Positions 34,204-42,191 of a stretch of DNA of 64,000 nucleotides are shown piece after piece (the stretch's first letter is position 1; every line of letters begins with the position of its first letter). Under the pieces are notes generated by a model. The model made no database searches and was not told where the DNA came from. It saw only the letters and a program-made list of their open reading frames with translations. The DNA is from Leptolyngbya sp. KIOST-1 (GTDB taxonomy: Bacteria; Cyanobacteriota; Cyanobacteriia; Phormidesmidales; Phormidesmidaceae), in the NCBI RefSeq assembly GCF_000763385.1, contig NZ_JQFA01000004.1, positions 620,001 through 684,000 of the forward strand. The letters are read 5' to 3'. Made by a program: the position numbers and the translations under genes.

Positions 34204-34511
34204 TGGTGATTGAATGGCTGACCTTTGCGGTTGACCCCGAAAACCGCGAAACTTTTATTCGCCTGGACCACGACATTTGGACGGCGGCCCTGAGCCAGTA
34301 CCCCGGTTTTATTTCGAAGGAAGTGTGGATTTCGCCCGATCTGCACGACCAGGTGGTGTGTATGGTGCGCTGGCAGACCCGCGAGCAGTGGAAGTCGATT
34401 CCCCAGGCGGAGCTAGACGCCGTTGAGCAACGGTTTGACGAGGCCGTGGAGTTTCCCTACCGCATGATTGATGCCCGCGAGTACCAGGTGCGGCGCTATC
34501 CCTCGACTTGA
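34203..34511 (+). CDS. TIGR03792-family small protein
   Basis: 102 residues. It matches the cyanobacterial TIGR03792 pattern: VIEWLTFAVDPENRETFIRLDHDIWTAALSQYPGFISKEVW at the start, a WQTREQWKSIPQAEL segment and a C-terminal Arg/Tyr-rich end. It resembles a dimeric alpha-beta barrel (ABM/ferredoxin-like) fold, as found in small monooxygenase-like proteins, but no catalytic role is established. ATG overlaps the TPR gene's TGA by one base. Confidence 0.85.
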   Translation: MVIEWLTFAVDPENRETFIRLDHDIWTAALSQYPGFISKEVWISPDLHDQVVCMVRWQTREQWKSIPQAELDAVEQRFDEAVEFPYRMIDAREYQVRRYPST

Positions 34512-34636
34512 AGCTGAACGTCCGAGGCGATCGCCCTGGCGGCTGATCAGCGCCCCCATCAGCCCCTGATCTGGTCACAATTAAGACTTGGCAACACGAC
34601 TGGGCTGATGGCGAGTTTACTGGCACATTCCTCCCT

Positions 34637-35296
34637 ATGCTTGACCCCATTCAGGCGCTTGCCCAATGCGTTCGCAAAGGGCTGCTGCCAGAGCTGCACC
34701 TCGAAAGCCTCGATCCCCACAACCCTGTGGTGGTTCACCGGGTGCCGGTGCCCTGGCGCTGTCTGGGCACCGGCAACTATGCCGCTGTGTTTCTCCACCC
34801 CGACTATCCCGAGCAGGTGGTAAAGGTATATGCCCCGGGTCGCCCTGGTCTCGAAGCCGAGGTCGAGGTCTACCGGCGGCTGGCAGACCATCCGGCCTTT
34901 TCGCGCTGCTACCTCAGCGAAGCGCCGTTTTTGGTGCTCAAGCGCCTGCATGGGGTAACGCTGTACGACTGTCTCCACCGGGGCATTGCCATTCCGCCCC
35001 AGGTGATTCGCGACATCGATGCTGCCCTCGACTACGTGCGCAGTCGGGGTCTGTTTCCCCACGATGTCCACGGCCGCAACGTCATGCAGTGCGAAGGGCG
35101 GGGCCTGGTGGTGGATGTGTCTGATTTCTTGAATTCTCAGCCCTGCCGGGCCTGGCAGGATGTCAAGCGCGCCTACTGGTGGATTTACCGACCCTTTTTT
35201 CTGCCCCTGGGCCTGCGAATACCCTATGCTTTGCTGGACGGGGTGCGGGCTGGATACCGTCTGTTTCGTCGCCTTCTGGGCGGCGGGCTGCGTTAG
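34637..35296 (+). CDS. Small protein-kinase-like protein
   Basis: 219 residues of the Kdo-kinase/RIO-like protein-kinase superfamily. The N-lobe has LGTGNYAAVFLHPDYPEQVVKVYAPG (about 43-68) with the nucleotide-binding Lys in VVKVY. The C-lobe has a HDVHGRNVM catalytic loop (about 140-148), Asp141 and Asn146, and VVDVSDF (about 157-163) as the metal-binding Asp. The C-terminal 45 residues are basic and hydrophobic (WWIYRPFFLPLGLRIPYALLDG), suggesting membrane association. No neighbouring substrate is evident; it could phosphorylate a small molecule or protein. Confidence 0.8.
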   Translation: MLDPIQALAQCVRKGLLPELHLESLDPHNPVVVHRVPVPWRCLGTGNYAAVFLHPDYPEQVVKVYAPGRPGLEAEVEVYRRLADHPAFSRCYLSEAPFLVLKRLHGVTLYDCLHRGIAIPPQVIRDIDAALDYVRSRGLFPHDVHGRNVMQCEGRGLVVDVSDFLNSQPCRAWQDVKRAYWWIYRPFFLPLGLRIPYALLDGVRAGYRLFRRLLGGGLR

Positions 35297-35339
35297 CATA
35301 CGGCCATAGCTGTTGAATGTATGGCCCTGCCCCATTGCT

Positions 35340-35693
35340 ATGCTGTCGTGCCCCCGTTGCCAGGCCACCCTTGAACCCGCGGCGCTCCAGTGCCCCCGCT
35401 GTCGGCTGCCGCTCAAGGCCCACGGCCATCCGGGCATCCCGCTGCACCGCACCGAGGGCGACGAGCCCCTGTGCGCCACCTGCCTCTACGATGCCGACGA
35501 CACCTGCAACTTTCCCCAGCGTCCCCACGCCGAAACCTGTACCCTGTATCGGTCAGTAAACGCCGCCAAAGATTTGGATCTGCCGTCACCCTCTCCAGGG
35601 CAGCAGATTGGTTTTTGGCTGCGCAACCACCGAGGATTAATTGGTCTGATTGGGCTATTGCTACTGAGCCTGGCGATTGTGCTGGTGAATTGA
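35340..35693 (+). CDS. Zinc-ribbon protein with C-terminal membrane anchor
   Basis: 117 residues from the ATG at 35340 (frame open back to 35313). The N-terminus has a rubredoxin-type zinc ribbon CPRC...CPRC (residues 4-7 and 19-22), then a second Cys pair CATC and a further Cys in DTCNF and ETCTLY. A C-terminal membrane span (GLIGLIGLLLLSLAIVLV) anchors it with the metal domain in the cytoplasm. It follows the kinase-like gene by 43 bp. Not recognised beyond this. Confidence 0.78.
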   Translation: MLSCPRCQATLEPAALQCPRCRLPLKAHGHPGIPLHRTEGDEPLCATCLYDADDTCNFPQRPHAETCTLYRSVNAAKDLDLPSPSPGQQIGFWLRNHRGLIGLIGLLLLSLAIVLVN

Positions 35694-35821
35694 AACGTTA
35701 GTTCTCAACTCTAATCTGGGTCCTTCAGCCAGTATTACAATATAAAGTAGGGTATCTTAATGCCTTGGTGCAATTTAAAAAAACTACTCCTCACGGCTAA
35801 AAAATGGGCAAGGGGGTGGCT

Positions 35822-35920
35822 ATGGACAGCGCATTCCGTCTAGTCACGCCAGTGTTGGCGGCTGCACTGGTGACAGTGATAGGGGTTCCTAAGTTGATGC
35901 TGTATGGCTGCCGTGGCTAG
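35822..35920 (+). CDS. Possible 32-residue membrane miniprotein
   Basis: ATG at 35822 with a Shine-Dalgarno-like AAGGGGG 7 nt upstream; an in-frame ATG at 35804 is less favourable. The product has a charged start and one hydrophobic span (LVTPVLAAALVTVIGVPKLML). A TATAAA-type -10 lies about 80 bp upstream (near 35740). It does not match photosystem or cytochrome small subunits that I know. The stop TAG overlaps the 3' end of the convergent alpha-E gene by 4 bp. A short frame of this kind may be chance. Confidence 0.3.
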   Translation: MDSAFRLVTPVLAAALVTVIGVPKLMLYGCRG

Positions 35921-36867
35921 GACACTGGCTCCAGGGCAAAAAAGTCAGCAAAGATTTTTTCGCTGACGGTGTTGAGACGGGTTTGCAGGTTGTCGAGAAA
36001 TTCGTGCAGCCCCTGCTGGGTGATTTCTTCAATGGTGAGGTAGTCGAGTTCGGAGCGCAGGCGACCGAGGGCGCGATCGCTGCCCGTGCGCCAGGTACCC
36101 GCTGGGGTGCCCGAAATGCAGTGCAGCGATCGCTCTGCCTCCAGCAAACAAAACTGAATCGACCGCGGAAACTCCCGATTCAAAATCAAAAACTCGGTCA
36201 CCCCCCTAGGGGTAATCCGGTACTGGCACTTGCGGTACATCTCGTAGGCGCTGGCTGACTTCAGCAGGGCAATCCACTGTAAATCGTCCAGGGGAGAGCC
36301 CACGTCAGTGACCGAGGGCAGCAAAATGTAGTACTTGACGTCGAGGATACGAGCGGTTTTGTCGGCTCGCTCCAGCAACCGCCCCAGCTGACCAAAGTGC
36401 CAGCCCTCGGTGTGGGCCATGGTGGCATCCATCACCCCCGCAAACAGGTGGCTGGCCATTTTGACTTCGGGGAAAAAGTTGTGCAGCTCCGACAGCAGGC
36501 CCACGTCGGCGGCCTCATTCACCATCAGGTAAAACGAGTTCACCTGCTCCCACATCTCTGACGAAATCACCTCTCGCACCGATCGCGCATTTTCCCGCGC
36601 CGACCTGAGGCAGGAAATGATCGAGTTGGGGTACTCGCGATCGAAGGTCAAAAACCGCAGAATATTCTCCGCCGTCGGTTCACCGTAGCGCGCCTCAAAC
36701 ATGGCCTGATCGCCCGTAGTTCGCACCAGGGGCTCCCACTGCTGCTCCATGCCAGGGGGCGCATCCAGCAGCAGGTTCAGGTTGACATCCACAAAGCGGG
36801 CGACGTTTTCGGCCCGTTCAACGTAGCGGTTGAGCCAGTAGATGGAGTCGGCGACGCGGCTGAGCAT
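35917..36867 (-). CDS. Alpha-E domain protein
   Basis: 316 residues, all-helical, of the bacterial alpha-E family (DUF403). The signature N-terminus MLSRVADSIYWLNRYVERAENVARFVDVN is intact (described by positions 1-29), and ERADKTARILDVKYYIL (about 165-181) is typical. Its known genomic partner is a circularly permuted ATP-grasp protein, present here 114 bp upstream on the same strand. Such pairs are thought to make or modify peptides, often together with transglutaminase and Anbu protease genes; neither is in this window. Start ATG at 36865-36867 is well supported. Confidence 0.93.
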   Translation of the reverse strand: MLSRVADSIYWLNRYVERAENVARFVDVNLNLLLDAPPGMEQQWEPLVRTTGDQAMFEARYGEPTAENILRFLTFDREYPNSIISCLRSARENARSVREVISSEMWEQVNSFYLMVNEAADVGLLSELHNFFPEVKMASHLFAGVMDATMAHTEGWHFGQLGRLLERADKTARILDVKYYILLPSVTDVGSPLDDLQWIALLKSASAYEMYRKCQYRITPRGVTEFLILNREFPRSIQFCLLEAERSLHCISGTPAGTWRTGSDRALGRLRSELDYLTIEEITQQGLHEFLDNLQTRLNTVSEKIFADFFALEPVS

Positions 36868-36875
36868 AGTGGTAA

Positions 36876-36967
36876 AGGGTGGATGGGTGGGAGGGTGGAT
36901 GGGTGGATGGGTAGGAGGGTGGATGGGTGGGTGGGGCAGCTACTTTTCTGCGTCCACCCATCCACCC
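36876..36967 (+). repeat. G-rich tandem repeat with inverted complement
   Basis: About eight degenerate copies of GGATGGGT/GGAGGGT (36876-36936) followed by CCACCCATCCACCC (about 36953-36967), so the end can fold back on the repeat. The plus strand has many GGG runs suitable for quadruplexes. It sits between the ATP-grasp and alpha-E genes. Confidence 0.75.
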
Positions 36968-36981
36968 GTTCACACCCTCAA

Positions 36982-38448
36982 CTATGTTGAGGTCGGCAGC
37001 TGGGCGTTGGGGTCGACCGATCGCACTACCCAGGTGTCTTTGCTGCCGCCGCCCTGGGAGGAGTTGACCACCAGGGAGCCGCGCTTGAGGGCGACGCGGG
37101 TGAGGCCGCCGGGATTTACATAGATATCCCGGCCGTAGAGGATGTAGGGGCGCAGGTCCACGTGGCAGCCCTCGAAGCTGTCGTCGATCAGGGTGGGAAC
37201 TCGCGACAGGCAGAGGGTGGGCTGGGCGATGTAGCCCCGGGGGTTGGCGCGAATGCGATCGCCGAATTCCGCCCGCTGCTCCTCGGTGGCGTGGGGGCCG
37301 ACCAGCATGCCGTAGCCCCCCGAGGCGTTGGTGGCCTTGACCACTAGCTGATCGAGGTGGCTGAGGACGTGGGCCTGCTGGGTCTCGTCTTCGCACAGGT
37401 ACGTGGGCACGTTGGGGATGATCTGGTCTTCGTCGAGGTAGTAGCGAATCATCTGCGGCACGTAGGCGTAGACCAGCTTGTCGTCGGCGACGCCGGTGCC
37501 GAGGGCGTTGGCCAGGGCCACTCGCCCCGCCCGGTATACCTCCATTAGCCCTGGTACCCCCAGCAGCGAGTCGGGCCGAAAGGCCAGGGGATCGATAAAG
37601 TCGTCGTCAATGCGGCGGTACATCACATCGACGCGCTCCAGGCCCTTGGTGGTACGCATTTTCAGGTAGCCATCTGACACCACCAGGTCACGCCCCTCCA
37701 CCAGTTCGGCCCCCATCTGCTGGGCCAAAAACGAGTGCTCAAAGTAGGCCGAGTTGTACATGCCCGGCGTCAGCACCGCTACTCTGGGGTTGTCAAGCGC
37801 CTCTGGGGCCAGGTTGAGCAGAGCCTCCAGCAACTGGCTGGCGTAGTCGTCCACCGCGGCAATGTCCATGGCCGCAAACAGGTGGGGGAAGGTATTCTTC
37901 ATCACCCGTCGGTTTTCGAGCACGTAGGAGACGCCCGAGGGGCAGCGCAGGTTGTCTTCCAGCACATACCAGCTGCCGTCCTTGTCGCGCACCAGGTCGG
38001 TACCGGTGATATGGCACCAGATGTTGTTGGGCGGGTTGAGGCCCATACAGGGCTTTAGAAAACCGGGAGCGCTCTCGACCACGTGGCGCGGTACCACCCC
38101 GTCGTTGAGAATTTTTTGCTCGTTGTAGACGTCGTGGATGAAACAGTTGAGGGCGTAGATACGCTGCTTGAGACCTTTTTCAATCCACTCCCACTCGTGG
38201 CCGGGCACAATGCGCGGAATCACGTCGAAGGGAAAAATTCGCTCGGTGCCCTGGTTGTCGCTGTAGACGTTGAAGGTGACCCCCAGCTTAAACAGGGTAT
38301 TTTGCACCGCCTGCTGCCGCTGCTGTAGCTCCACCAGCGCCATATCGTTGACCCGCCGCACCAGCAGTTCTGCCTCTGGGCGAGGCTGGCCTGGCTTCAA
38401 AAAAAGTTCATCGAAGAAATCGCCGGGGTCGTAGGCGTCAAATAGCAC
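36982..38448 (-). CDS. Circularly permuted ATP-grasp protein
   Basis: 488 residues from the GTG at 38446-38448, chosen because AGGAG lies 7 nt upstream and VLFDAYDPGDFFDELF is the family N-terminus; a GTG at 38500-38502 would add 18 residues without support. The CP_ATPgrasp (DUF404/407) pattern is seen: IPRIVPGHEWEWIEKGLKQRIYALN, the ATP-binding part DGSWYVLEDNLRCPSGVSYVLENR, MYRRIDDDFIDPL and VVKATNASGGYGMLVGP. It should ligate an amino acid or peptide to an acceptor with ATP. The partner alpha-E gene follows on the same strand, separated by a G-rich repeat. Confidence 0.93.
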   Translation of the reverse strand: MLFDAYDPGDFFDELFLKPGQPRPEAELLVRRVNDMALVELQQRQQAVQNTLFKLGVTFNVYSDNQGTERIFPFDVIPRIVPGHEWEWIEKGLKQRIYALNCFIHDVYNEQKILNDGVVPRHVVESAPGFLKPCMGLNPPNNIWCHITGTDLVRDKDGSWYVLEDNLRCPSGVSYVLENRRVMKNTFPHLFAAMDIAAVDDYASQLLEALLNLAPEALDNPRVAVLTPGMYNSAYFEHSFLAQQMGAELVEGRDLVVSDGYLKMRTTKGLERVDVMYRRIDDDFIDPLAFRPDSLLGVPGLMEVYRAGRVALANALGTGVADDKLVYAYVPQMIRYYLDEDQIIPNVPTYLCEDETQQAHVLSHLDQLVVKATNASGGYGMLVGPHATEEQRAEFGDRIRANPRGYIAQPTLCLSRVPTLIDDSFEGCHVDLRPYILYGRDIYVNPGGLTRVALKRGSLVVNSSQGGGSKDTWVVRSVDPNAQLPTST

Positions 38449-39017
38449 CAGGGGTCTCCTAAAACTAGAACTTGGGAGTGGGCGCTGTGGGTACAGTGCC
38501 ACAGGCTTTGATCATTACCGGGGAGAGTCGCTTCAAAGCTGTAGTTTACGATACGAATTTACGAGGCCAGGGCATTTCCAGCGAGGTTTAAATACCCTGG
38601 CCCTACCCCATTGGATTGGGTTGGGCTGGGGAGCAAGCGCTGTTGGTTATCGCCGTTTCCAACGGTCCCTGCCCATCGATTGCTGCCAACCCGTCGCCCC
38701 TTTTCGTTGGTAGAAAGATTTATTTTCTTGTCTATTGCAATCGTTTTTTATCGTTTTTCTGCCCGTTATGAAGCCAGGATTGATGATTTAAACAGGGCTC
38801 TGAACAGCATCGTCCGCACTGGGGGCTGTCATCAATCAGGCCTTTGCAGGCTCAAAGACCAACGGTCACAGCGCCTGGTCTGTTGTTTGGGATGGGCGTG
38901 AAACGCTGATGGTCAAAATCTTTTGGCCAAAATTGATGGCACGTCCGGTTGCTTAAGCCATAGCGGGGATCATCTTAGATCCTCACCGATCGCTGTATCT
39001 ACAGGGAGAATTGCGCC
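38449..39017. other. Gene-free region upstream of the ATP-grasp and carotenoid-oxidoreductase genes
   Basis: 569 bp between divergent genes. M1 copy D occupies 38821-38947. The AT-rich stretch around 38700-38790 may hold promoters but no unambiguous -35/-10 pair was found. No coding sequence. Confidence 0.55.
38821..38947. repeat. Dispersed inverted-repeat element M1, copy D
   Basis: About 127 bp with inverted ends GGGGGCTGTCATCAATCAGG and GGACGTGCCATCAATTTTGG (the second as reverse complement). The interior differs from other copies. Confidence 0.75.
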
Positions 39018-40586
39018 ATGGAACGGTTTGACTACATCGTTTTGGGGGCAGGTCTGGGGGGGCTTTCGGCGGCGGCCTGTCTGACGCGCCAGGGCTACCG
39101 AGTCGCCGTGCTCGAACAGCACTACCTGCCTGGGGGCTGCTGCCATACCTTTGACTACGGCAACTTTCGATTTTGTGCCGATGTGCACTACATTTCCCAG
39201 TGCGGACCGGGGCAGGCGATCGCCCAATTCCTGGACTACATTGGCCGGGAGGTCACTTTTAATTCCCTCGATCCCAACTGCATCGATCGGGTGATTACTC
39301 CGGCGGTGGATTTTGCCATTCCCCTGGGGTGGGAGACCTTCCGCCAGCGCCTGCTGAACCAGTTTCCAGCGGACGCGACCCCCATCAACCGCTACTGCGA
39401 TGAGATCAAGCACCTCCACCACGACATTCGCCAGCTAGGCCAGGAGGTGCGCTGGTACGACCAGCGGTGGCACGACTGGCTGAAGCTACCCAAGTATTTC
39501 AATCTGTTTCAAAAGCGGCTCTGGACGCTGCAGGACCTCTACGACCACGTGGGCATGCCGCTCAAACTCCAGGCCCTGCTGGCCGGACAGAGCGGGGACT
39601 ATGCCCTGCCACCCGAGGAGATTGCCCTGATCACCCACACGGCGCTGGTCTGGGACTATTCGGAGGGCGCGTACTACCCGAAGCACCACTTTAAGGGCTT
39701 TGTAGACACCATTGTTGAGGTCATCCTGGCGGGGGGTGGCACCGTGCGCTACATGGCCCCGGTGGAGCACATCGAGGTGCGCGATCGCCGGGTGCAGTGG
39801 GTGACGGCGGGGGGCACCCACTACGAGGCGACCCATGCCTACATCAGTGACCTCGACCCCAAGCTGACAGTGGAGTTGATGCATGGAGCCGAACTCAGCC
39901 CGACAGAGCGGCAGCGTCTCACCCAGTACGAGTATTCCGCCAGCGCCTTCAACCTCTATCTGGGCCTCAGCGATCGCTTTGACCCCACCCACTACGGCCT
40001 CGGCAACTGGAATATCTGGTACTACCCCACCGGGGATCTCAACCAGGAATACCGGCGGCAGCTGCAGGGTAACCTCGATCGCCCCTGGATCTTCCTCTCC
40101 TGCCCCACCCTCAAATCCTCCGCGCCGGGCATGGCCCCCGCCGGGCACCACGTGCTCGAAATTGCGACGGTGTGCCCCTACGAGCCCTTCAAGCAGCTGC
40201 GCGAAAGCGATCCTGCTGCCTACAAGGCCAGAAAACGGGAGGCGTACAAGGCGATCATGACCAGCGTGCGTGACCTGATCCCCGATATCGATCGCTACAT
40301 TCGCATGAAGGTCTACGGCACCCCCACCACCAGCGAGCACTACCTGGGCCAGCCCCAGGGCAATATCTACGGGGCCAAACTGGTGCCCCGGCAGGTAGGC
40401 CTTAACCGCCTGGGGTACCACACCGAACTGCCCAACCTGTTTTTGGTCGGGGCCAGCGCGGGCTACCCCAGCGTGCCCGGCGTGATTGGCAACGGCATGG
40501 ACGTGGTGGAGCTAGTCACTGGGGAAACCGTGCGGCGATCGCCCGCCAAAGCTGCGGTTGAACCACCGCTATCGATGGCTCGGTAG
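39018..40586 (+). CDS. Carotene-isomerase/phytoene-desaturase-like FAD oxidoreductase
   Basis: 522 residues of the CrtI/CRTISO/retinol-saturase superfamily. The FAD-binding Rossmann motif is at the N-terminus, DYIVLGAGLGGLSAAACL (5-22), followed by LEQHYLPGGCCHTF. The C-terminal flavin-binding segment NLFLVGASAGYPSVPGVIGNGMDVVEL (about 473-499) is complete. The protein resembles all-trans retinol saturase-like and CrtO/CrtH-like members; substrate (carotenoid isomer, ketolase or saturase) cannot be told from sequence. A good ribosome-binding site, AGGGAG, precedes the ATG at 39018. Confidence 0.88.
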   Translation: MERFDYIVLGAGLGGLSAAACLTRQGYRVAVLEQHYLPGGCCHTFDYGNFRFCADVHYISQCGPGQAIAQFLDYIGREVTFNSLDPNCIDRVITPAVDFAIPLGWETFRQRLLNQFPADATPINRYCDEIKHLHHDIRQLGQEVRWYDQRWHDWLKLPKYFNLFQKRLWTLQDLYDHVGMPLKLQALLAGQSGDYALPPEEIALITHTALVWDYSEGAYYPKHHFKGFVDTIVEVILAGGGTVRYMAPVEHIEVRDRRVQWVTAGGTHYEATHAYISDLDPKLTVELMHGAELSPTERQRLTQYEYSASAFNLYLGLSDRFDPTHYGLGNWNIWYYPTGDLNQEYRRQLQGNLDRPWIFLSCPTLKSSAPGMAPAGHHVLEIATVCPYEPFKQLRESDPAAYKARKREAYKAIMTSVRDLIPDIDRYIRMKVYGTPTTSEHYLGQPQGNIYGAKLVPRQVGLNRLGYHTELPNLFLVGASAGYPSVPGVIGNGMDVVELVTGETVRRSPAKAAVEPPLSMAR

Positions 40587-40647
40587 TCGGCAGCGGGAAG
40601 AGGAGGCGGTGTGCGGTGTGCAGTAAACGGCTTGCGGCCAGCGGCCT

Positions 40648-40680
40648 ACGGTGCAAAGTAAACCGCAGACCTTGCACCGT
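40648..40680. terminator. Hairpin between convergent genes
   Basis: ACGGTGCAA and TTGCACCGT arms (9 bp, perfect) enclose a 15-nt loop, between the convergent carotenoid-oxidoreductase and transaldolase genes. It lies within a wider imperfect foldback (GTGTGCGGTG / CACCGTACAC). No U-tract, so bidirectional terminator is a guess. Confidence 0.45.
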
Positions 40681-40721
40681 ACACCCTGCCAAACCCCTGG
40701 CGCCCGTCAGCCTGGTTGAGC

Positions 40722-41894
40722 CTAGGCCACCTGGAAGGCCGCCCCCAGGCCCGCCCCGATTTCCGCCGGGGAGAGCTTGCCGTCGTGGTCCAGGTCGAGG
40801 GCGTCGAACACCGCATCGGTGCCCAGCCACTCCTCGCGGGTGATAAACCCGTCGCCGTCGAGGTCGTAGGCCTTAAACAGGTCGTCGCGGGCGTGGGTGA
40901 TGCGCTCTTCGCCCTGGGTGAGTTGGGTGAGGCGAGTGGCCAGCAGATCTTCCAGGGTCTCGAGCGCTTTGCTAAAGCCTTTGATGCCCTCGTCCAGCTT
41001 TTCGGAGGCCATGCGATCGCCTTCGTGCATGGACCGAAAGGTCGCTTCATCCATGGAGATCTTCTCGATCTCCATGGATGAAGCCTTGGCGGGGTCGAGC
41101 TTGCGGGGCAGGTCGGCCTGGGTGCTGTCCAGCTGCGCCAGCAGCTGGGGCGAAATGGTGAGCAGATCGCAGCCCGCCAGTTCGGTAATTTCGCCAATGT
41201 TGCGGAAGCTGGCCCCCATCACCTCGGTCGGGTAGCCAAACTTTTTGTAGTAGTTGTAGATCTCGGTCACCGACACCACGCCGGGGTCTTCGTGGGAGGG
41301 GTAGTCTTCGCGGCCCGTGTCTTTTTTGTACCAGTCGAGAATCCGGCCCACAAAGGGAGAGATCAGGGTGACGCCTGCCTCAGCACAGGCGATCGCCTGG
41401 TGAAGGCCAAACAGCAGCGTCAGGTTGCAGTGAATTCCTTCTTTTTCCAAGATCTCGGCGGCCTTGATGCCCTCCCAGGTGGAGGCAATCTTGATCAACA
41501 CCCGCTCTGGGGTAATGCCCAGCTTGTCGTACTGGCCAATGATCTCCCGCGCGGTGGCCACGGTGGCTTCGGTGTCGTAGCTGAGACGGGCATCGACTTC
41601 GGTGGACACCCGGCCCGGAATGATGCTGAGAATCTTGTGGCCAAAGGCCACCGCCAGGTTTTTGAAGGCCAGGTTGGCGATATCTTTATCTGAGGCACCC
41701 GCTCCGGCATCGACCTTGGCCTTGAGCAAGGTGCCATCGACGATGGACTGGTAGTGGGGGATCTGGGCCGCCGTGGTAATCAGCGAGGGGTTGGTGGTGG
41801 CGTCGCGGGGGGTAAATTTTTCAATGGCTTGAATGTCTCCGGTGTCGGCGACTACGACGGTCATCTGTCGGAGCTGCTCTAACAGGCTGGCCAT
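40722..41894 (-). CDS. tal: Transaldolase with C-terminal EF-hands
   Basis: 390 residues. Residues 1-320 are class I transaldolase: Schiff-base Lys135 in [21 protein letters not shown] (31-39) and the [10 protein letters not shown] segment. The enzyme exchanges dihydroxyacetone units in the pentose phosphate pathway. The last 47 residues contain two canonical calcium-binding EF-hand loops, [12 protein letters not shown] (344-355) and [12 protein letters not shown] (367-378). This fusion is known in cyanobacteria and suggests calcium control or calcium-dependent association, unproven. Its ATG at 41892-41894 has AGGAG upstream (read CTCCTGAA on plus). It is leftward and convergent with the carotenoid-oxidoreductase gene. 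Confidence 0.96.
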   Translation of the reverse strand: MASLLEQLRQMTVVVADTGDIQAIEKFTPRDATTNPSLITTAAQIPHYQSIVDGTLLKAKVDAGAGASDKDIANLAFKNLAVAFGHKILSIIPGRVSTEVDARLSYDTEATVATAREIIGQYDKLGITPERVLIKIASTWEGIKAAEILEKEGIHCNLTLLFGLHQAIACAEAGVTLISPFVGRILDWYKKDTGREDYPSHEDPGVVSVTEIYNYYKKFGYPTEVMGASFRNIGEITELAGCDLLTISPQLLAQLDSTQADLPRKLDPAKASSMEIEKISMDEATFRSMHEGDRMASEKLDEGIKGFSKALETLEDLLATRLTQLTQGEERITHARDDLFKAYDLDGDGFITREEWLGTDAVFDALDLDHDGKLSPAEIGAGLGAAFQVA

Positions 41895-42191
41895 GGGTTT
41901 CTCCTGAACATTGAGGGGCTAGGGGGCGTTTATGTGTTGCCCACATTCTAAACAGGGGATCTGAGGCAGGTATTAACCCTTAATTAAAGCTACCGGGCCG
42001 TTACAAAACATTGCGTGTCCCCTGAACAATTCCCAAAACCTTACGGTTTCTTAAGGGTTCAACCGCCGGGGCGGGGGTTAGCAAGCTTCAACTCACCTTT
42101 TTCGTTGACAGAAGGATTCAATTCGGTGCCTCAATTTGGCCAAAGCTTGGCATGATGGGGAAGATTTAACTGCCTCTGGCTCACCTCGCCT
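41895..42191. other. Divergent promoter region between tal and ictB
   Basis: 297 bp with AT-rich stretches (41965-42050) and a perfect TTGACA at 42105-42110; no good -10 follows it at 16-18 bp. No repeats of the M1 or R1 families. Confidence 0.4.

Noticed and set aside
35786-35794. ACTCCTCAC motif, as in the Yfr1 small RNA
   Set aside because: The flanking hairpins and U-rich terminator of Yfr1 are absent; a possible reading frame follows instead.
36876-36967. CRISPR-like array
   Set aside because: Units are 7-8 bp, directly adjacent and degenerate, with no spacers or cas genes.
39486-40421. 311-codon minus-strand frame inside the carotenoid oxidoreductase gene
   Set aside because: Shadow of a strongly conserved plus-strand FAD enzyme; no domain of its own.
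42105-42110. TTGACA as -35 of an ictB promoter
   Set aside because: No acceptable -10 at 16-18 bp.
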